Positions 6,362-7,180 of a stretch of 7,180 nucleotides of DNA are shown here, one piece after another; position 1 is the stretch's first letter; each line of letters opens with the position of its first letter. The DNA lies in the NCBI GenBank assembly GCA_903928275.1, contig CAIYQJ010000466.1, positions 1 to 7,180 of the forward strand, written 5' to 3'. Both the position numbers and the translations under genes were made by a program. Below the pieces are notes generated by a model. The model was given only the letters and a program-made list of their open reading frames with translations, had not been told where the DNA came from and did not search any database. This DNA comes from an uncultured Chloroflexota bacterium (lineage in GTDB: Bacteria > Chloroflexota > Limnocylindria > Limnocylindrales > CSP1-4).

Positions 6362-6588
6362 TGGTCCAACTCCACACCCATGCCCTCTTCCGCGATCGCC
6401 TTCTCGGACACTGGATCGAGCTTGGCGCACTCCCGCGCGAGACGACCGTGGGACAGTCGCGCCAGCTTCTCGTCCACGGCTTCCTGGATCGCCTGGCTTC
6501 GATTCGGGAACCGCCTCTCGGCCACGAGCTGGTCGATCGCCCCAAGCGTGTGCTCATCGAGCGTGATGGCGATCTTCGACCTTCCCAT
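6346..6588 (-). CDS. Ribbon-helix-helix antitoxin of the MazF module
   Basis: The 80-residue protein has an N-terminal ribbon-helix-helix DNA-binding domain (KIAITLDEHTLGAIDQLV at 5-22, then FPNRSQAIQEAVDEKL), as in the CopG/Arc/MetJ group. An acidic toxin-binding tail ends DQWPQY. That tail, and the overlap with mazF, are typical of RHH-type MazE-like antitoxins. The dimer would bind the inverted repeat 14 bp upstream of the start and repress the operon, more tightly with toxin bound. The ATG at 6588 has GGAGGT 5 nt upstream. The frame extends 10 codons further, but that would place the operator inside the gene. Confidence 0.9.
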   Translation of the reverse strand: MGRSKIAITLDEHTLGAIDQLVAERRFPNRSQAIQEAVDEKLARLSHGRLARECAKLDPVSEKAIAEEGMGVELDQWPQY

Positions 6589-6601
6589 TGCGGACCTCCA
6601 A

Positions 6602-6620
6602 GTATGATGGAACATCATAC
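6602..6620. promoter_or_regulatory. Perfect inverted repeat, likely antitoxin operator
   Basis: The arms gtatgatg and catcatac are exact complements around gaa, giving a 19-bp operator-sized site immediately before the antitoxin Shine-Dalgarno. It is AT-rich in a very GC-rich setting. RHH antitoxins typically bind such repeats for autoregulation, and the -10 box lies inside it, so binding would block RNA polymerase. Confidence 0.75.
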
Positions 6621-6642
6621 CCCCATCGCGGTCGGCTGGCTA
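6614..6642 (-). promoter_or_regulatory. Candidate promoter of the RHH-mazF operon
   Basis: On the minus strand TATGAT (6619-6614) matches the -10 consensus at 5 of 6 bases. TAGCCA (6642-6637), exactly 17 bp upstream, matches -35 at 4 of 6. Transcription would start near 6607 and give a short leader containing only the GGAGGT ribosome site. Confidence 0.55.
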
Positions 6643-6658
6643 CCGTCAGGCGCGCAGA

Positions 6659-6676
6659 ACCCTGCGGCAACAGGGT
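6659..6676. repeat. Hairpin upstream of the RHH-mazF promoter
   Basis: The arms accctg and cagggt pair over 6 bp around the loop cggcaa. It lies between the VapC remnant and the mazF module. There is no convincing T tract on either side, so a terminator role is uncertain. Confidence 0.4.
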
Positions 6677-6704
6677 GCATCCAGGTTGCCGCGCTGGGTC
6701 CCGG

Positions 6705-6731
6705 CGGTCGCCAGGAGGGCCCCGGCGACCG
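6705..6731. repeat. 8-bp stem hairpin
   Basis: The arms cggtcgcc (6705-6712) and ggcgaccg (6724-6731) are perfect complements with an 11-nt loop. It stands downstream of the VapC remnant in its direction of transcription and may be a relic of that gene's terminator. Confidence 0.4.
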
Positions 6732-6766
6732 GGCCAGCGAACCGCACGGCCAGCGGCTGGCGCTCA

Positions 6767-6780
6767 GGCGGTCGACCGCC
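6767..6780. repeat. Perfect 14-bp palindrome
   Basis: The sequence ggcggtcgaccgcc is fully self-complementary without a spacer and ends 4 bp past the VapC remnant's stop. Chance palindromes are more likely in GC-rich DNA, but it is one of several inverted repeats packed into about 120 bp. Confidence 0.4.
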
Positions 6781-6783
6781 CGG

Positions 6784-6891
6784 CTACAGAGATCCTCGTG
6801 GCGCCGCCCAGCGCGTCCGCTGGCCGGTCACGGAAGCGATCACGTCGTAGTCGGCGTCGTAGTGGACGAGCATCAGGTCGTTGCGGGCCGT
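6784..6891 (-). pseudogene. C-terminal remnant of a VapC/PIN-domain toxin
   Basis: The last 35 residues of a VapC-type PIN ribonuclease are preserved in one frame. They read TARNDLMLVHYD, then ADYDVIASVTGQ, and end WAAPRGSL before a TAG. HYDADYDxIAxVTGQ...W.APRGSL is the characteristic C-terminus of one VapC group and includes the late acidic residues. No start codon with ribosome site, no N-terminal PIN strand with its catalytic Asp, and no VapB gene lie upstream; the sequence there turns into unrelated DNA and then tandem repeats. The gene has evidently lost some three quarters of its length and cannot make an active toxin. The exact upstream breakpoint is unclear. An in-frame RLVD a few codons upstream faintly resembles a VapC N-terminus but is probably coincidence. 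Confidence 0.75.
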
Positions 6892-7066
6892 CCGTTGGCA
6901 TCTGTCAACAAGCCGCCCATTGGCGTGACGCGCGGCTCCTCGCCGTCTCCGCCTTCGCGTGGGGTGGGTCAGGGCACTTCGGAGCCGGGATGCGACGCGG
7001 CATGGCGACCCCCGACGCGGCTCGGGTCACCGACGCTGCAACGCGCCGGCCCGCCCCGCCACCAGA
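6892..7066. other. Gene-free stretch between VapC remnant and tandem repeats
   Basis: I see no gene here. Fragments at about 7032-7066 (gacgctg, gcgccg, caccaga) line up with the 50-bp unit that follows, suggesting a degenerate flanking copy. Confidence 0.4.
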
Positions 7067-7180
7067 CATCGCCCCGGACGCTGGTATGGGGCGCCGACCG
7101 ACCGCCGAGCACCACGCATCGCCCCGGACGCTGGTATGGGGCGCCGACCGACCGCCGAGCACCACGCATCGCCCCGGACG
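7067..7180. repeat. 50-bp tandem repeat array, running off the window
   Basis: The unit starting catcgccccggacgctgg occurs at 7067-7116 and, identically, at 7117-7166. The first 14 bases of a third copy fill 7167-7180. There are no variable spacers. The length is not a multiple of three, so it is unlikely to be coding. Each unit can form a stem from cgcccc and ggggcg (for example 7070-7075 with 7088-7093) around a 12-nt loop. The total copy number is unknown because the array is cut by the window edge. Confidence 0.9.

Noticed and set aside
6905..7169. Open frames through the tandem repeats (minus strand)
   Set aside because: The repeat length of 50 bp is not a multiple of three, so each copy is read in a different frame; such a protein is implausible.
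7067..7180. Possible CRISPR array at the right edge
   Set aside because: The whole 50-bp unit repeats identically with no variable spacer, and no cas gene is present; it is a tandem repeat.

Overview
The window is very GC-rich, with GC strongly favoured at third codon positions, and every supportable gene lies on the minus strand. It reads as chromosome of a high-GC bacterium that matures c-type cytochromes by System II (Ccs/Res). The gene order and style would fit an uncultured Chloroflexota (Limnocylindria-like) or an actinobacterium. That placement is inference from composition and gene content, since no rRNA or marker gene is present.

Positions 4661 to 1 (transcribed right to left) form one compact cytochrome c biogenesis operon. 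It begins with a membrane-anchored TPR protein that has a J-domain-like N-terminus. CcdA (thiol/disulfide electron transfer across the membrane) follows, then ResB/Ccs1, then CcsA (called CcsB or ResC elsewhere; the WWD heme-handling protein). Last is the N-terminus of another single-pass membrane protein, cut by the window edge, which by position is probably the TlpA/ResA-like thioredoxin. The first four genes are separated by 7, 11 and 28 nt. CcdA and the thioredoxin would keep apocytochrome CXXCH cysteines reduced, ResB and CcsA would deliver and ligate heme, and the TPR protein may chaperone apocytochromes.

Positions 4977 to 6620 carry two type II/VII-like toxin-antitoxin modules. An MNT nucleotidyltransferase overlaps a HEPN (UPF0332/HepT-like) gene by 4 nt, and the HEPN frame is broken by an apparent 1-nt deletion. 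Upstream, an RHH antitoxin and a MazF-family toxin overlap by 16 nt; they are preceded by a perfect 8-bp inverted repeat that contains the likely -10 box.

Positions 6621 to 7180 hold no complete gene. There is a cluster of GC-rich inverted repeats, a 35-codon C-terminal remnant of a VapC/PIN toxin, and the start of a 50-bp tandem repeat array that runs off the right edge. The 4977-7180 segment looks like an accessory stretch with toxin-antitoxin modules in different states of decay beside a housekeeping operon. I see no transposase, integrase, tRNA or CRISPR array. I found no convincing wholly new system; the most unusual items are the TPR protein's architecture, the broken HEPN gene, the VapC remnant and the 50-bp repeat.
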